In this document: in pieces, positions 1 through 9,670 of the stretch
How the letters are laid out: every line of letters starts with the position of its first letter
How positions within the stretch are numbered: the first letter of the stretch is position 1
From: Burkholderia sp. SRS-W-2-2016
Lineage (GTDB): Bacteria > Pseudomonadota > Gammaproteobacteria > Burkholderiales > Burkholderiaceae
Assembly (NCBI RefSeq): GCF_001931485.1
Contig: NZ_MSDV01000006.1
Span: 42,789 to 106,788, forward strand
Direction of reading: 5' to 3'
DNA length: 64,000 nt
Program-made: the position numbers and the translations under genes
Notes under the pieces: generated by a model
What the model saw: only the letters and a program-made list of their open reading frames with translations
Told to the model about the DNA's origin: nothing
The model's database searches: none

Positions 1-2280
1 CTTCAGCACGCCGTCGCCCTGGCAGGATTCGCAGCGCCCGCCCTTCACGTTGAACGAGAAGCGGCCCGGATCGTAGCCGCGTTCCTTGGCCGCCGGCACG
101 CCCGCGAACAGCTCGCGGATCGGCGTGAAGAGGCCCGTGTAAGTGGCCGGATTCGAGCGCGGGGTGCGGCCGATCGGCGACTGGTCGACGTTGATCACCT
201 TGTCGAAATGCTCGAGGCCTTCGATCGACTCGTGCGGCGCCGGCTCGGTGGACGAGCCGTACAGGTGCTGCGCGACCGCGTGATACAGCGTGTCGTTGAT
301 CAGCGTCGACTTGCCCGAGCCGGACACGCCGGTCACGCAGGTGAGCAGACCGACCGGCAGATCGAGCGTGACGTTGTGCAGGTTGTTGCCGTGCGCTTCG
401 ACGATGCGCAGGTGCCGCTCGTCGGGCTCCTTGCGCTCGTCGGGATAGACGATCGTGCGCGCGCCGGACATGTATTGCCCGGTCAGCGACGCCGCGTTCT
501 TCTGCACCTCTTTCGGCGTGCCCTCGGCGATCACCATGCCGCCGTGTTCGCCGGCGCCCGGGCCCATGTCGACCACGTAGTCGGCCATGCGGATCATGTC
601 CTCGTCGTGTTCGACGACGATCACCGAATTGCCGAGATCGCGCAGATGCTTGAGCGTGGAGATCAGCCGGTCGTTGTCGCGCTGATGCAGACCGATCGAC
701 GGTTCGTCGAGCACGTACATCACGCCGGTCAGCCCGGAGCCGATCTGCGACGCGAGCCGGATGCGCTGCGCCTCGCCGCCCGACAGCGTTTCCGCGCTGC
801 GCTCCAGCGACAGGTAATCGAGCCCGACGTTATTCAGGAACATCAGCCGCGCGACGATTTCCTTCACGACCTTGTCGGCGATCTCGCGCTTCGAGCCTTC
901 GAGGCGCAGCGTCTGGAAATAGCCGAGCGCGTCGCGCAGCGGCCAGCCGCTGATCTCGAAGATGCCGCGCGCGTCGCTGTCCGCGCCGATCCGCACGAAG
1001 CGCGCTTCGCGGCGCAGGCGGGTGCCGGCGCAGGCCGGGCACGCCTGATTGTTCTGATACTTCGAGAGTTCCTCACGCACCGCGGCCGAATCGGTTTCGC
1101 GGTAGCGCCGTTCCAGATTCGGGATGATCCCTTCGAACACGTGCTCGCGCACCGACGTGCGGCCGCGCTCGTTGATGTACGAGAACGGGATTTCCTGCTT
1201 GCCCGAACCATACAGCAGGATCTTGCGGACTTTTTCCGGCAGGTCCTCGACGGCGGTATCGATGTCGAAGTCGTAGAACACCGCCAGGCTCTGCAGCATC
1301 TGGAAGTAGAACTGGTTGCGCCGGTCCCAGCCCTTCACCGCGCCGGCCGCGAGCGACAGCGACGGATGCGCGACCACCCGCTTCGGATCGAAGAAGGTGA
1401 TCTGGCCGAGGCCGTCGCACTCCGGGCACGCGCCCATCGGGTTGTTGAACGAGAAGAGGCGCGGCTCCAGTTCCTGCAGCGAGTACGAGCAGATCGGGCA
1501 GGCGAACTTCGAGCTGAACAGGTGCTCCTTGTCCGTATCCATTTCGAGCGCGATCGCGCGGCCGTCGGCCAGACGCAGCGCGGTCTCGAACGATTCGGCG
1601 AGGCGCTGCTTCATGTCCGGGCGCACCCGCAGACGGTCGATCACCACGTCGATCGTGTGCTTGTCGTTTTTCTTCAGCTTCGGCAGCGAATCGACTTCGT
1701 AGATTTTCGCGCTCTCTTCGTTCGCGGTGCCGCCGCCCGAGCGCACCCGGAAGCGCACGAAGCCCTGCGCCTGCATGTCTTCGAACAGGTCGGTGTGCTC
1801 GCCCTTGCGGTCGGCGACGACCGGCGCGAGGATCATCAGGCGGGTTTCTTCCGGCAGCGCGAGCGCCGCGTCGACCATCTGCGACACGCTTTGCGCTTCG
1901 AGCGGAATCTCGTGGTCCGGGCAATAGGGCGTGCCGACCCGCGCGAACAGCAGACGCAGGTAATCGTGAATTTCGGTGACGGTGCCGACCGTCGAGCGCG
2001 GATTGTGCGAGGTCGCCTTCTGCTCGATCGAAATGGCCGGCGACAGACCTTCGATCAGGTCGACGTCCGGTTTTTCCATCAGTTGCAGGAACTGGCGCGC
2101 ATAGGCCGACAGACTTTCGACGTAACGCCGCTGTCCTTCCGCATACAGCGTGTCGAACGCCAGCGACGATTTGCCGGAGCCGGAAAGCCCCGTGATGACG
2201 ACGAGCTTGTGACGCGGTAAGTCGAGATTGACGTTCTTCAGGTTGTGGGTGCGAGCCCCACGAATACGGATTTGTTCCAC
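1..2280 (-). CDS. uvrA: UvrA, excinuclease ABC subunit A (C-terminus cut by window edge)
   Basis: Damage-recognition ATPase of nucleotide excision repair, acting on DNA with UvrB. The gene reads leftward and leaves the window after 760 codons; the family is about 950 residues. It begins at GTG (2280-2278), giving [17 protein letters not shown], the usual UvrA N-terminus; an upstream ATG at 2293 hits a stop at once. Visible parts in order are the first Walker A (GLSGSGKSS), the zinc module with two CxxC pairs (CPIC and CPEC), the ABC signature [11 protein letters not shown] followed by [10 protein letters not shown], the second Walker A ([11 protein letters not shown]) and the start of the last zinc finger (CESCQGDG). 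A -10-like TATAGT reads leftward at 2333-2328. No LexA box was found in front of it. Confidence 0.98.
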   Translation of the reverse strand, partial: MEQIRIRGARTHNLKNVNLDLPRHKLVVITGLSGSGKSSLAFDTLYAEGQRRYVESLSAYARQFLQLMEKPDVDLIEGLSPAISIEQKATSHNPRSTVGTVTEIHDYLRLLFARVGTPYCPDHEIPLEAQSVSQMVDAALALPEETRLMILAPVVADRKGEHTDLFEDMQAQGFVRFRVRSGGGTANEESAKIYEVDSLPKLKKNDKHTIDVVIDRLRVRPDMKQRLAESFETALRLADGRAIALEMDTDKEHLFSSKFACPICSYSLQELEPRLFSFNNPMGACPECDGLGQITFFDPKRVVAHPSLSLAAGAVKGWDRRNQFYFQMLQSLAVFYDFDIDTAVEDLPEKVRKILLYGSGKQEIPFSYINERGRTSVREHVFEGIIPNLERRYRETDSAAVREELSKYQNNQACPACAGTRLRREARFVRIGADSDARGIFEISGWPLRDALGYFQTLRLEGSKREIADKVVKEIVARLMFLNNVGLDYLSLERSAETLSGGEAQRIRLASQIGSGLTGVMYVLDEPSIGLHQRDNDRLISTLKHLRDLGNSVIVVEHDEDMIRMADYVVDMGPGAGEHGGMVIAEGTPKEVQKNAASLTGQYMSGARTIVYPDERKEPDERHLRIVEAHGNNLHNVTLDLPVGLLTCVTGVSGSGKSTLINDTLYHAVAQHLYGSSTEPAPHESIEGLEHFDKVINVDQSPIGRTPRSNPATYTGLFTPIRELFAGVPAAKERGYDPGRFSFNVKGGRCESCQGDGVLK

Positions 2281-2654
2281 GGATTTATTCCATGAACTGC
2301 GGCAAAGGGGAGAAGGCTAAACCTGCTACTATAGCGACTTTTCCAGACCGCCGTTACGGCTTCCTGACAACGGGAACGAGGCGCGAGGGCAGGTTCGGGG
2401 CGGGCTGTAAAGTTGCCGTTCGGCACGCCGGGGGCCGGGTAAGGCGCCGCGGCAAAGTGATCTAACTGGGGCCGTTTTCCGCGACTGCAAGACGTCGCGA
2501 CGCGCGACCGGCCAGGGCGAGCGCCGCTTGACGGACCACCTGCGCTGGCGCGCCTGACCGTCGCCCGTACGCCGCGCTGCCCGTATCCTGCCGTGCCGGC
2601 AGTCACGGCTGTCCCCACGGGCTCACCGCCCGGTTCATTCAAACAACGCTTCCG
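2281..2654. other. Intergenic region between divergent uvrA and MFS gene
   Basis: 374 bases without a convincing gene. The uvrA-proximal end has a leftward -10-like hexamer (TATAGT, 2333-2328), which would give uvrA a 5' leader of about 40 nt; no good -35 stands in front of it. No CTG-N10-CAG SOS box was found. The rest is G+C-rich sequence without repeats or terminator-like hairpins. No clear ribosome-binding site precedes the MFS start. Confidence 0.5.
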
Positions 2655-3842
2655 ATGTCCAATCCGTCAGCCGTCTCCACACGCATGAGCGCGCCCGAAT
2701 TGCGCGCGACCGTGTCGCTTGCCGCCATCTTCGCGCTGCGCATGCTCGGTCTGTTCATGATCATGCCGGTGTTCTCGATCTACGCGAAGACCATCCCCGG
2801 CGGCGAGAACGTGCTGCTGGTCGGCATCGCGCTCGGCGCGTACGGCGTCACGCAGTCGATGCTCTATATCTTCTACGGCTGGATCTCGGACAAGATCGGC
2901 CGCAAGCCGGTGATCGCGACCGGCCTGCTGATCTTCGCGATCGGCAGCTTCGTTGCGGCGGGCGCGCACGACATGACGTGGATCATCGTCGGCCGGGTGA
3001 TTCAGGGGATGGGCGCGGTTTCCTCGGCGGTGATCGCGTTTATCGCCGACCTGACCTCGGAGGAGCATCGCACCAAGGCGATGGCGATGGTCGGCGGCAG
3101 TATCGGGATTTCGTTCGCGGTCGCGATCGTCGGCGCACCGATCGTGTTCCACTGGCTCGGCATGAGCGGTCTGTTCACGCTGGTCGGCATCTTCGCGATT
3201 CTGGCGATCGGCCTCGTGCTGTGGGTCGTGCCCGATGCGCCGAAGCCGGTGCACGTGCGCGCGCCGTTCGCCGAAGTGCTGCACAACGTCGAGCTGCTGC
3301 GCCTGAATTTCGGCGTGCTGGTGCTGCACGCTACGCAGACCGCGCTGTTCCTCGTGGTGCCGCGCATTCTCGAAGCCGGCGGCCTGCCGGTCGCGTCGCA
3401 CTGGAAGGTTTATCTGCCGGTGATGGGGCTGTCGTTCGTGATGATGGTGCCGGCGATCATCGCCGCCGAGAAGCGCGGCAAGATGAAGATCGTGCTGCTA
3501 TCGGCCATCGGTCTTATCCTGATCGGCCAATTGTTATTGGGCGTCGCTCCGCATACGATTCTGAGTGTGGCGGCGATCCTCTTCGTCTACTTTCTCGGCT
3601 TCAATATTCTCGAGGCGTCGCAGCCTTCGCTGGTGTCGAAGCTGGCGCCGGGTACCCGCAAGGGCGCCGCGGCCGGCGTGTACAACACCACGCAGTCGAT
3701 CGGTCTCGCAATGGGCGGGATGATCGGCGGCTGGCTGCTGAAGGTCGACGGGCAGAGCGCGGTGTTCTTCGCGTGCTCCGGGCTGGTATTTTGCTGGCTT
3801 ATAATCGCCGCGAAGATGAAACCGCCGCCGCGTAGGGCGTAA
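2655..3842 (+). CDS. MFS transporter, YajR-like drug/metabolite exporter
   Basis: A 395-residue major facilitator protein of the inner membrane with about 12 hydrophobic segments and no long C-terminal domain. The loop after TM2 carries the family A-motif (YGWISDKIGRKP, about residues 75-86) and TM4 has GRVIQGMGAVSSA, as in proton-driven drug exporters. The second half contains NTTQSIGLAMGGMIGGWLL. The ATG at 2655 lacks a clear Shine-Dalgarno; M11 (ATG 2685) is possible. It is divergent from uvrA and followed by ssb after 145 bp, an arrangement common in Burkholderiaceae. The substrate cannot be read from the sequence. Confidence 0.9.
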   Translation: MSNPSAVSTRMSAPELRATVSLAAIFALRMLGLFMIMPVFSIYAKTIPGGENVLLVGIALGAYGVTQSMLYIFYGWISDKIGRKPVIATGLLIFAIGSFVAAGAHDMTWIIVGRVIQGMGAVSSAVIAFIADLTSEEHRTKAMAMVGGSIGISFAVAIVGAPIVFHWLGMSGLFTLVGIFAILAIGLVLWVVPDAPKPVHVRAPFAEVLHNVELLRLNFGVLVLHATQTALFLVVPRILEAGGLPVASHWKVYLPVMGLSFVMMVPAIIAAEKRGKMKIVLLSAIGLILIGQLLLGVAPHTILSVAAILFVYFLGFNILEASQPSLVSKLAPGTRKGAAAGVYNTTQSIGLAMGGMIGGWLLKVDGQSAVFFACSGLVFCWLIIAAKMKPPPRRA

Positions 3843-3987
3843 CGCAGCGTAGTCGGGCACTTACCCGAATCATCCAGAACTCACCCGGCGGCGGGCAGAG
3901 GCGCTGTTCCGGTCTCGGGCCTGCCGGCCATGGGACGCGAACCGCGAAGGGCCGCGCCGCCTGCAACAGGAATCAACAGGAGAAATC

Positions 3988-4512
3988 ATGGCATCCGTGA
4001 ACAAGGTCATTCTCGTCGGCAACCTCGGAGCCGATCCGGAAGTCCGCTATCTTCCGAGCGGCGATGCAGTGGCGAACATCCGCCTCGCGACGACCGACCG
4101 CTACAAGGACAAGGCATCGGGCGAGATGAAGGAAGCCACCGAGTGGCACCGCGTCGCGTTCTTCGGCCGCCTCGCCGAGATCGTCAACGAATATCTGAAG
4201 AAAGGCTCGTCGGTGTATCTCGAAGGCCGCATCCGCACCCGCAAGTGGCAGGCGCAGGACGGCACCGACCGTTACTCGACCGAGATCGTCGCTGAACAGA
4301 TGCAGATGCTCGGCGGCCGTGGCGGCGCGTCGATGGGTGGCGGCGATGAAGGCGGTTATAGCCGCGGTGAGCCGTCGGAGCGTAGCGGTGGCGGCGGCCG
4401 CGCTATGTCGTCGGGTGGCGGCTCGCGCGGTGGCAGCGGTGGTGGTTCGAGCCGTCCGAGCGCGCCGGCTGGCGGCGGGTTCGATGAGATGGATGACGAT
4501 ATTCCGTTCTAA
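3988..4512 (+). CDS. ssb: Single-stranded DNA-binding protein
   Basis: Binds and protects single-stranded DNA in replication, recombination and repair, as a homotetramer. The 174-residue product starts [20 protein letters not shown], the first strands of the OB fold, and the fold runs to about residue 110. A Gly/Ser/Arg-rich flexible linker follows (residues ~112-163). The acidic tail ends MDDDIPF, the conserved hook for partner proteins such as RecO and the clamp loader. AGGAGA lies 6 nt before the ATG. A rho-independent terminator follows 30 bp after the stop. Confidence 0.98.
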   Translation: MASVNKVILVGNLGADPEVRYLPSGDAVANIRLATTDRYKDKASGEMKEATEWHRVAFFGRLAEIVNEYLKKGSSVYLEGRIRTRKWQAQDGTDRYSTEIVAEQMQMLGGRGGASMGGGDEGGYSRGEPSERSGGGGRAMSSGGGSRGGSGGGSSRPSAPAGGGFDEMDDDIPF

Positions 4513-4542
4513 GGCTGACTAAAGCAGGTTTTTGTTGGTAGC

Positions 4543-4577
4543 AGCCCGCCCTCCTATGGAGCGCGGGCTTTTTCTTT
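4543..4577 (+). terminator. Rho-independent terminator of ssb
   Basis: A 7-bp stem AGCCCGC (4543-4549) / GCGGGCT (4563-4569) is followed directly by TTTTCTTT. It separates ssb from the AbiE-like module and marks its left border. Confidence 0.85.
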
Positions 4578-4687
4578 ACCCGCATATCTTTTTGTGTTTT
4601 ACCGCGCTCAAACGCTAAGCCCACAACATCAGCCCACGTCAGGTTACGCAGCAGGAGATGGGCTTCGGGTATGTCTTGATCGGTATT

Positions 4688-4841
4688 TGTACGCTGTTCG
4701 CTTTTAGCATACAAGACACGTAGAGCGTACACGCATGGATTCTTAAACAAATAAAATCCATATAAAACAGTGGTCTATACGAGTTTTGTACGGAAATTGA
4801 GGTTTGTACGTTTTAGGCATACACTTCTTGTCTAGCGTACA
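4688..4841. promoter_or_regulatory. TGTACG half-site array and promoter region of the AbiE-like operon
   Basis: The 340-bp gap between ssb and the antitoxin gene is A+T-rich beyond the ssb terminator. Within it lie TGTACG at 4688, 4787 and 4805, and the reverse form CATACA at 4708 and 4818 and CGTACA at 4726 and 4836. Three pairs are spaced exactly 18 bp start to start. The proximal group reads TGTACG-N12-TGTACG-N7-CATACA-N12-CGTACA, symmetric about 4814. A TATAAA hexamer (4761-4766) lies between the two groups, next to a 7-bp inverted repeat (ATGGATT 4735-4741, AATCCAT 4755-4761). AbiEi antitoxins of known systems bind inverted repeats in their own promoter, so autoregulation is the likely role. 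No gene was supported at 4578-4687. Confidence 0.65.
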
Positions 4842-4852
4842 AAGGGGGCGGA

Positions 4853-5911
4853 ATGGCTGACAAGGAGCGTCTCTCCAGCTCTGATCAGATGGCACTGAGT
4901 CTGGCATGCGAAGCGTTCGCCCGTGCGACACAGCACTTTCACGCAGAGCTTCAAATCAGCCCACGGCGGCCGGATTCAACCGGTGCGCTGATTCAGTTTT
5001 CTATCTCCGGCAAACACTTCGATATGCCGGCTGTGTTCCTCAAAAATGCGACGGCGAGTCGTTACTTCGCAAAAGTCCACGACTTCTCTACGTTCCCACG
5101 CCATAACGCAGGGCGAAGGCCGATGTTGGTCACATACTATGTGACGCCGAAACTCGCCGATACGCTTATCCACCACCGTATCCCCTTTCTCGATACCGCG
5201 GGAAATGCGTACTTCGACGAGCCCGAAGCGACCGTCATGATCACGGGGCGGGACAGTCCCGCGCTTAAGCAAACGGACACGACTTCGCGCTCGACCACCC
5301 CCAAGGGTCTACAAGTGTCATTCGCGCTGGCAACACTGCCCAACCTCGTGGCTTCGCCGTATCGCACAATCGCTGAAATGGCCGGTGTTGCCTTGAATAC
5401 CGTCAACGTTGCAATCGACGACCTGATCGCGCGTCGCCTCGTCGTCGTAAAGAGGAATGGCAGCCGGGCGATCGCCGATCAAGGTCAATTCATCAAGGAG
5501 TGGGTGACTCAATACCCCACCGGTTTGCGGACCAGGCTCGGCGCGCGACGCTACGCTAGCGGCTTGGGGATCGATTGGTGGAGGGACGAAGGTGCGTCAA
5601 TCCTGGGCGCTCGCCTGAGCGGAGAATGCGCGGCTGATGTGCTGACTCACGACATCAAGCCTGCGTCGGTGACGCTCTATGTGCAGGACGGCGTGTCACC
5701 AGAGCTCATGAGGTCTGGACGCCTTCGACCTGACGGGAATGGGGCTGTCGAGATTCTTGACGCTTTCTGGCCAGGACAGGCGACATCGCATTGGGACTCG
5801 CCGCCGCACGTCGTTCACCCGCTCCTCGTTTTTGCAGATCTGATCGGCTCAGGAGACAGTCGTAACCAGGAAATTGCAGCCACGATCTATGAACGCTACC
5901 TCGCTCACTAG
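4853..5911 (+). CDS. AbiEi-like antitoxin/transcriptional regulator (type IV toxin-antitoxin)
   Basis: A 352-residue predicted antitoxin and repressor of a type IV (AbiE) toxin-antitoxin pair. The N-terminal half includes IPFLDTAGNAYFDE (residues 110-123), typical of the larger AbiEi family with a central DNA-binding domain. A winged helix-turn-helix follows at about residues 158-210 (TIAEMAGVALNTVNVAIDDL). The C-terminal domain is predicted globular. In characterised AbiE systems the antitoxin does not bind the toxin directly; it antagonises its activity and represses the operon. GGGGGCGG stands just before the ATG. The gene overlaps the next by 23 nt. G+C is visibly lower than in ssb and downstream genes, which suggests transfer. 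The family assignment is from motif recognition. Confidence 0.75.
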   Translation: MADKERLSSSDQMALSLACEAFARATQHFHAELQISPRRPDSTGALIQFSISGKHFDMPAVFLKNATASRYFAKVHDFSTFPRHNAGRRPMLVTYYVTPKLADTLIHHRIPFLDTAGNAYFDEPEATVMITGRDSPALKQTDTTSRSTTPKGLQVSFALATLPNLVASPYRTIAEMAGVALNTVNVAIDDLIARRLVVVKRNGSRAIADQGQFIKEWVTQYPTGLRTRLGARRYASGLGIDWWRDEGASILGARLSGECAADVLTHDIKPASVTLYVQDGVSPELMRSGRLRPDGNGAVEILDAFWPGQATSHWDSPPHVVHPLLVFADLIGSGDSRNQEIAATIYERYLAH

Positions 5912-6809
5912 AGTTCCGCTTGAGAGGCCGATTGACCCTCTCACGATCGATCTGCTCGCGGCGTTTAAAGCCATTTGTGAACGGCTCGGGACGCAGTTCG
6001 TACTGGCTGGCGCGACCGCGCGGGACATCCAGATGTTCCATCTGCACGATGTCAAGGCACCGGTGGCAACACGAGATGTAGACGTGGCTGTCTGCGCTGT
6101 CAGTTGGGAGTTCCATCAACGGCTCCTTGACGAACTGCTGGCTACCGGTAACTTCACTCGCGATCCGAAGGCACAGCAGAAGCTAATTTTCAGGCGGCCG
6201 AGTGACGAGTACGGTGTGCAACTGGACCTCGTTCCTTTTGGGCCAATTGAAGTTCCGCCTGGCGCGATTGCGTGGCCGCCTGACGGCGACATCGTCATGA
6301 ACGTGCTCGGTTTCCAGGAGGCGATCGATACCGCTCAGGAAATCGACCTCGGCGGTGGAGTCGTGGTGCCCGTCGTGACAATTCCCGCGTTCGTGCTGCT
6401 CAAGATCATGGCCTGGCAGGACCGGCGCACGCGGAAAACGTCTGACGCGTCGGATCTCCTGTTCATACTGCGCAAGTACTCCAACGCCGGAACTGTGGAC
6501 CGACTTTATGAAGAAGGCTTCGATCTGCTTGAAGTCTGCGGATACGACCTTGTGATTGGAGCTGCTGGATTGCTCGCGCGTGAGGCGCGTCTAATCGCGC
6601 AACCAGGAACGCTCGAGGCGATCCGGGCCATATTTACGACCCCAGAAAAGCTCGAGCTGCTGAGAAACGACCTGAACGCGCGGGCTGCTACGTTCGCGTT
6701 CGGCGAGTTTGTCGATGATGCGGACAAACTGCTTGACGCCTTCACCGCTCAGTTCGTCGTGGAGGGAGAAGTATCGGCCGATATCGCGTTCGCTGAGCAG
6801 AATCATTAA
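5889..6809 (+). CDS. AbiEii-like nucleotidyltransferase toxin
   Basis: Predicted toxin of the AbiE pair: a nucleotidyltransferase-fold protein of 306 residues. The fold signature is LAGATARDI (residues 39-47), then TRDVDVAV with acidic residues D63 and D65, and a third carboxylate in VQLDLVPFG (D113). This is the three-carboxylate layout of the DNA polymerase beta superfamily, with a weaker glycine motif than usual. The ATG at 5889 overlaps the antitoxin end by 23 nt, implying coupled translation; a TTG at 5874 is in frame but sits against its possible Shine-Dalgarno. Known AbiEii-type toxins act by nucleotide transfer and cause abortive phage infection. The target of this one is unknown; a non-toxic housekeeping nucleotidyltransferase is the main alternative. 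Confidence 0.72.
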   Translation: MNATSLTRVPLERPIDPLTIDLLAAFKAICERLGTQFVLAGATARDIQMFHLHDVKAPVATRDVDVAVCAVSWEFHQRLLDELLATGNFTRDPKAQQKLIFRRPSDEYGVQLDLVPFGPIEVPPGAIAWPPDGDIVMNVLGFQEAIDTAQEIDLGGGVVVPVVTIPAFVLLKIMAWQDRRTRKTSDASDLLFILRKYSNAGTVDRLYEEGFDLLEVCGYDLVIGAAGLLAREARLIAQPGTLEAIRAIFTTPEKLELLRNDLNARAATFAFGEFVDDADKLLDAFTAQFVVEGEVSADIAFAEQNH

Positions 6810-6865
6810 AGCCCCTACGTTGCGCTTGGCACGCTTGCGCTTGCTGCGCAGTATCACCTCGCCCC

Positions 6866-7666
6866 TCACCGCGACAAATGCGCCAACGTATCCCGCAACG
6901 GCATGCTCGACACCACGATCGGCCCGGAAAACGGCGTATCCAGATCGACGATCACATAAACCGCCGAAGCAATCGACACCGCGCCCAGCGTAATCGTCAC
7001 CAGCGCCAGCGCATTGCGCGGCGCGATCAGCCCGAAGCTCAGAAAAATCACCCCGAGCCAGAACGTCAGCGTCTTGAAGAACGGCTGCGAGATCGAACTG
7101 TGCGCCTCCTCGATCAGCTTCCAGCGCGCATCGATGACGCGTCGGTATTGCGTCAGCGCATCGTCGAGCGCGCGTTGCTGCAGCGAATCCTGCGCGCGCA
7201 GTTGCCGTAGCTGCCGGCCCACCGTAGTGAGCATGTCGCCGAGCCGCACGTTCTCCAGTTTCTCCCGCGTATCGGGCGGCCCGAGATCGCGCGGATAGTC
7301 GCCGGGCGGCGCCGCCTCGTGCGGCCACGTCGACGCGATCGCCGCCGCCGTGTACTGGCGCAACAACTGCCGCGACTTGTCGGCGGCGCCGCCGAGTTCG
7401 CGCAACGTCGTATCGAATTCGATCAGCTCGGCCGCGTAGGTGCGCAGATCGTTCGACGCGGTGTCGAAGCCCGCTTTCGCCGATGCCGTCATCAGCCCCA
7501 GCACCAGCGCCGCGAACGTGACCAGCATGCCGATCACCAGTTGCACCAGTTGCACGGTCTCGTGCGCCTTGTGCTCCTCGGGCAGCAGCGGCCGCACCCC
7601 GACGCCGACCCCCGTTGCGATCAGCAGCAGCGCGAATACCAGTACCACCGAACCGATTTCCGACAT
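6866..7666 (-). CDS. DUF4239 (bestrophin-like) membrane protein
   Basis: A 266-residue inner-membrane protein of unknown function. Two hydrophobic segments lie near the N-terminus (residues ~4-22 and ~38-60) and two near the C-terminus, with a long soluble, helical stretch between. The segment after TM2 (GLMTASAKAGFDTASNDLRT) matches the DUF4239 layout. Translation starts at ATG 7666 (MSEIGSVV), 7 nt after CGGAGCG; a longer frame to 7795 adds an unlikely 43-residue leader. It converges on the toxin gene and is divergent from the chemoreceptor. Family members are sometimes called bestrophin-like but channel activity is unproven. Confidence 0.75.
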   Translation of the reverse strand: MSEIGSVVLVFALLLIATGVGVGVRPLLPEEHKAHETVQLVQLVIGMLVTFAALVLGLMTASAKAGFDTASNDLRTYAAELIEFDTTLRELGGAADKSRQLLRQYTAAAIASTWPHEAAPPGDYPRDLGPPDTREKLENVRLGDMLTTVGRQLRQLRAQDSLQQRALDDALTQYRRVIDARWKLIEEAHSSISQPFFKTLTFWLGVIFLSFGLIAPRNALALVTITLGAVSIASAVYVIVDLDTPFSGPIVVSSMPLRDTLAHLSR

Positions 7667-7902
7667 TGAGCGCTCCGAAATAAATGCGGGCATCGACCAC
7701 TTTATTGATTTAGCGCAAGCGGTCGGTGCGATCAACCATAAAGTTTTCGCCGGACCGGCCGTAGTTTCTGATTGTGGTGATTGCTTACATTTCAATTAAG
7801 TTGCGGACCGGGCCATAGGGCGTGGAGCGCAGCGCGCGCAGCCGGAGCGTTGCTGGAGACAGCCGTAAGCGCCGGCCGCGCGGCCCGATGGAGACCCGTC
7901 CG

Positions 7903-9540
7903 ATGTTGAAGAAGCTGTCGATTCGCACCAGCCTCACGCTGATGATCGTGTTTTTCGGCCTCGCGCTGCTGCTCGGCGCTGCGGCTGGCTTGTTGTCGCT
8001 ACGCTCGGCGAATGCGTCGTTGCAGCAGATGTACACGGTCGACACCCCCGCGGTCGCCGACCTCGAAGGCAGCTCCGGCCAGCTGCTGCGCCTGCGGCTG
8101 GCGCTGGCCACGTACGCATCGCTCGCCGCGCTAGGCGATCAGGACGGCGCGAACGCGGTGCTCAAGCGTTTCGCTCAGTACCGCAAAGCATCGGATGAGC
8201 GGCTTGCCCACTATCTGAACAAGGCGGGCGCCGGCACCGATGAACAGCGTCTGATCGCGGACATGCAGCAGCGCCGCGACACCTTTCTGCGCGACGGCGT
8301 CGAGCCGGCGCTGGCCGCGCTGAAGTCGGGCGACACCAACGCGTTCCAGCAACTGCAGGCGCACAAGCTGCCGTCGCTGTACAGCGCGTACGAAAAAGCG
8401 ATGCTCACGCTCGAACAGCTGCAGCTCGATCACGGCGCGCAGCGCTACCAGGATGCGCAGAGTCTGTTCTACGCGATCTGCACGACGGTCGCGATCGGCA
8501 TGGTGCTGTCGCTGCTCGGCGCGTGGCTGTGTCGCGCGGTGCTGGTGCGCGCGATCGTGCGCCCGGTCGATGCAACCATCGCGCAGTTCGAGCGCATCGC
8601 GCAAGGCGATCTGACGGGCCGCATCGACGTCGCCGGCGACAACGAAATGGGCCGTCTCGCGGCCGCGCTGCGCAAGATGCAGGCGTCGCTGATCGAAACC
8701 GTGAACTCGGTTCGTCAGGGCACCGAATCGATCGATACCGGCGTCAGCGAGATCGCGGCGGGCAATGCCGATCTGTCGCAACGCACCGAGGAGCAGGCCG
8801 CATCGCTCGAAGAAACGGCCGCGAGCATCGAGGAACTGACGTCGACGGTCAAGCAGACCGCCGACAACGCGAAGCAGGCGAGTTCGCTCGCGCAGGGCGC
8901 CTCGACGCTGGCCGCGCAGGGCGGCGAGCTGACCGGGCAGGTGGTCGGCACGATGCACGAGATCGTCGACGACTCGCGGCGGATCGCCGATATCGTCGGC
9001 GTGATCGAGGGCATCGCGTTTCAGACCAACATCCTCGCGCTGAACGCGGCGGTCGAAGCCGCGCGCGCGGGCGAGCAGGGCCGCGGCTTCGCGGTGGTCG
9101 CGAGCGAGGTGCGTTCGCTCGCCCAGCGCAGCGCGGCGGCGGCCAAGGAGATCAAGGGCTTGATCGATGCATCGACCGCGCGGGTCGAGCAGGGTTCGGA
9201 ACTGGTCGAGCGCTCGGGCACGACGATGTCCGAAATCGTCGCGGCGATCGCACGCGTGAGTTCGATCATGGGCGAGATCGCGGCGGCCGCGACCGAACAA
9301 AGCACCGGCATCGATCAGGTCAATCTCGCGGTCGCGCAGATGGATGAAGTGACGCAGCAGAACGCGGCGCTGGTCGAGCAGGCTGCCGCGGCGGCGGGAT
9401 CGCTCGAAGAGCAGGCGCGGCGTTTGACGGCGGCGGTCGCGGTGTTTCAGACCGGCAGCGGTGGGAGGGCGGCGGCCGGCCGGACCGCTACGAGCGTTGC
9501 CGCCGGGTCGAAGCTGGAAGCAGCGCTGGCTATAGCGTAA
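7903..9540 (+). CDS. Methyl-accepting chemotaxis protein (Tar-type)
   Basis: A 545-residue transmembrane chemoreceptor. TM1 is at about residues 13-35, followed by a periplasmic four-helix-bundle region. TM2 lies at ~190-215, then a HAMP domain ([20 protein letters not shown]). The cytoplasmic coiled coil carries the conserved hairpin tip [20 protein letters not shown] and [19 protein letters not shown], which bind CheA and CheW. There is no NWxxF-type C-terminal pentapeptide for CheR/CheB; the protein ends in an Ala-rich tail. ATG 7903 follows GGAG at a good distance. The ligand cannot be told. A terminator follows at 9551. Confidence 0.95.
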   Translation: MLKKLSIRTSLTLMIVFFGLALLLGAAAGLLSLRSANASLQQMYTVDTPAVADLEGSSGQLLRLRLALATYASLAALGDQDGANAVLKRFAQYRKASDERLAHYLNKAGAGTDEQRLIADMQQRRDTFLRDGVEPALAALKSGDTNAFQQLQAHKLPSLYSAYEKAMLTLEQLQLDHGAQRYQDAQSLFYAICTTVAIGMVLSLLGAWLCRAVLVRAIVRPVDATIAQFERIAQGDLTGRIDVAGDNEMGRLAAALRKMQASLIETVNSVRQGTESIDTGVSEIAAGNADLSQRTEEQAASLEETAASIEELTSTVKQTADNAKQASSLAQGASTLAAQGGELTGQVVGTMHEIVDDSRRIADIVGVIEGIAFQTNILALNAAVEAARAGEQGRGFAVVASEVRSLAQRSAAAAKEIKGLIDASTARVEQGSELVERSGTTMSEIVAAIARVSSIMGEIAAAATEQSTGIDQVNLAVAQMDEVTQQNAALVEQAAAAAGSLEEQARRLTAAVAVFQTGSGGRAAAGRTATSVAAGSKLEAALAIA

Positions 9541-9550
9541 TCGTCGTACC

Positions 9551-9584
9551 GGCTGCGTCGTTGCGCGAACGCGCAGCCGTTTTT
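9551..9584 (+). terminator. Terminator of the chemoreceptor gene
   Basis: GGCTGCG (9551-9557) pairs with CGCAGCC (9572-9578), with an inner CGTT/AACG stem, followed by GTTTTTC. It sits between convergent genes. Confidence 0.7.
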
Positions 9585-9670
9585 CAGGGCACGGCAGCAC
9601 GCGACGCGCAAGCCGCCGCGGTCGTGCCCAGATTCGTCGTGGCGCTGGACATCGCTCCGCCGCTGCCTCG

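Noticed and set aside
208..2220. Long plus-strand open frame (670 codons) inside uvrA
   Set aside because: It is the mirror frame of high-G+C uvrA codons; the antisense protein is Arg/Val/His-rich without any domain, while uvrA on the other strand is unmistakable.
2281..3987. LexA (SOS) box for uvrA or ssb
   Set aside because: No CTG-N10-CAG palindrome was found in either upstream region.
4590..4750. Minus-strand frame with LLLRNLTWADVVGLAFERGK
   Set aside because: Protein-like for about 40 residues but runs into ssb antisense, has no start signal and overlaps the ssb terminator; at most a gene remnant.
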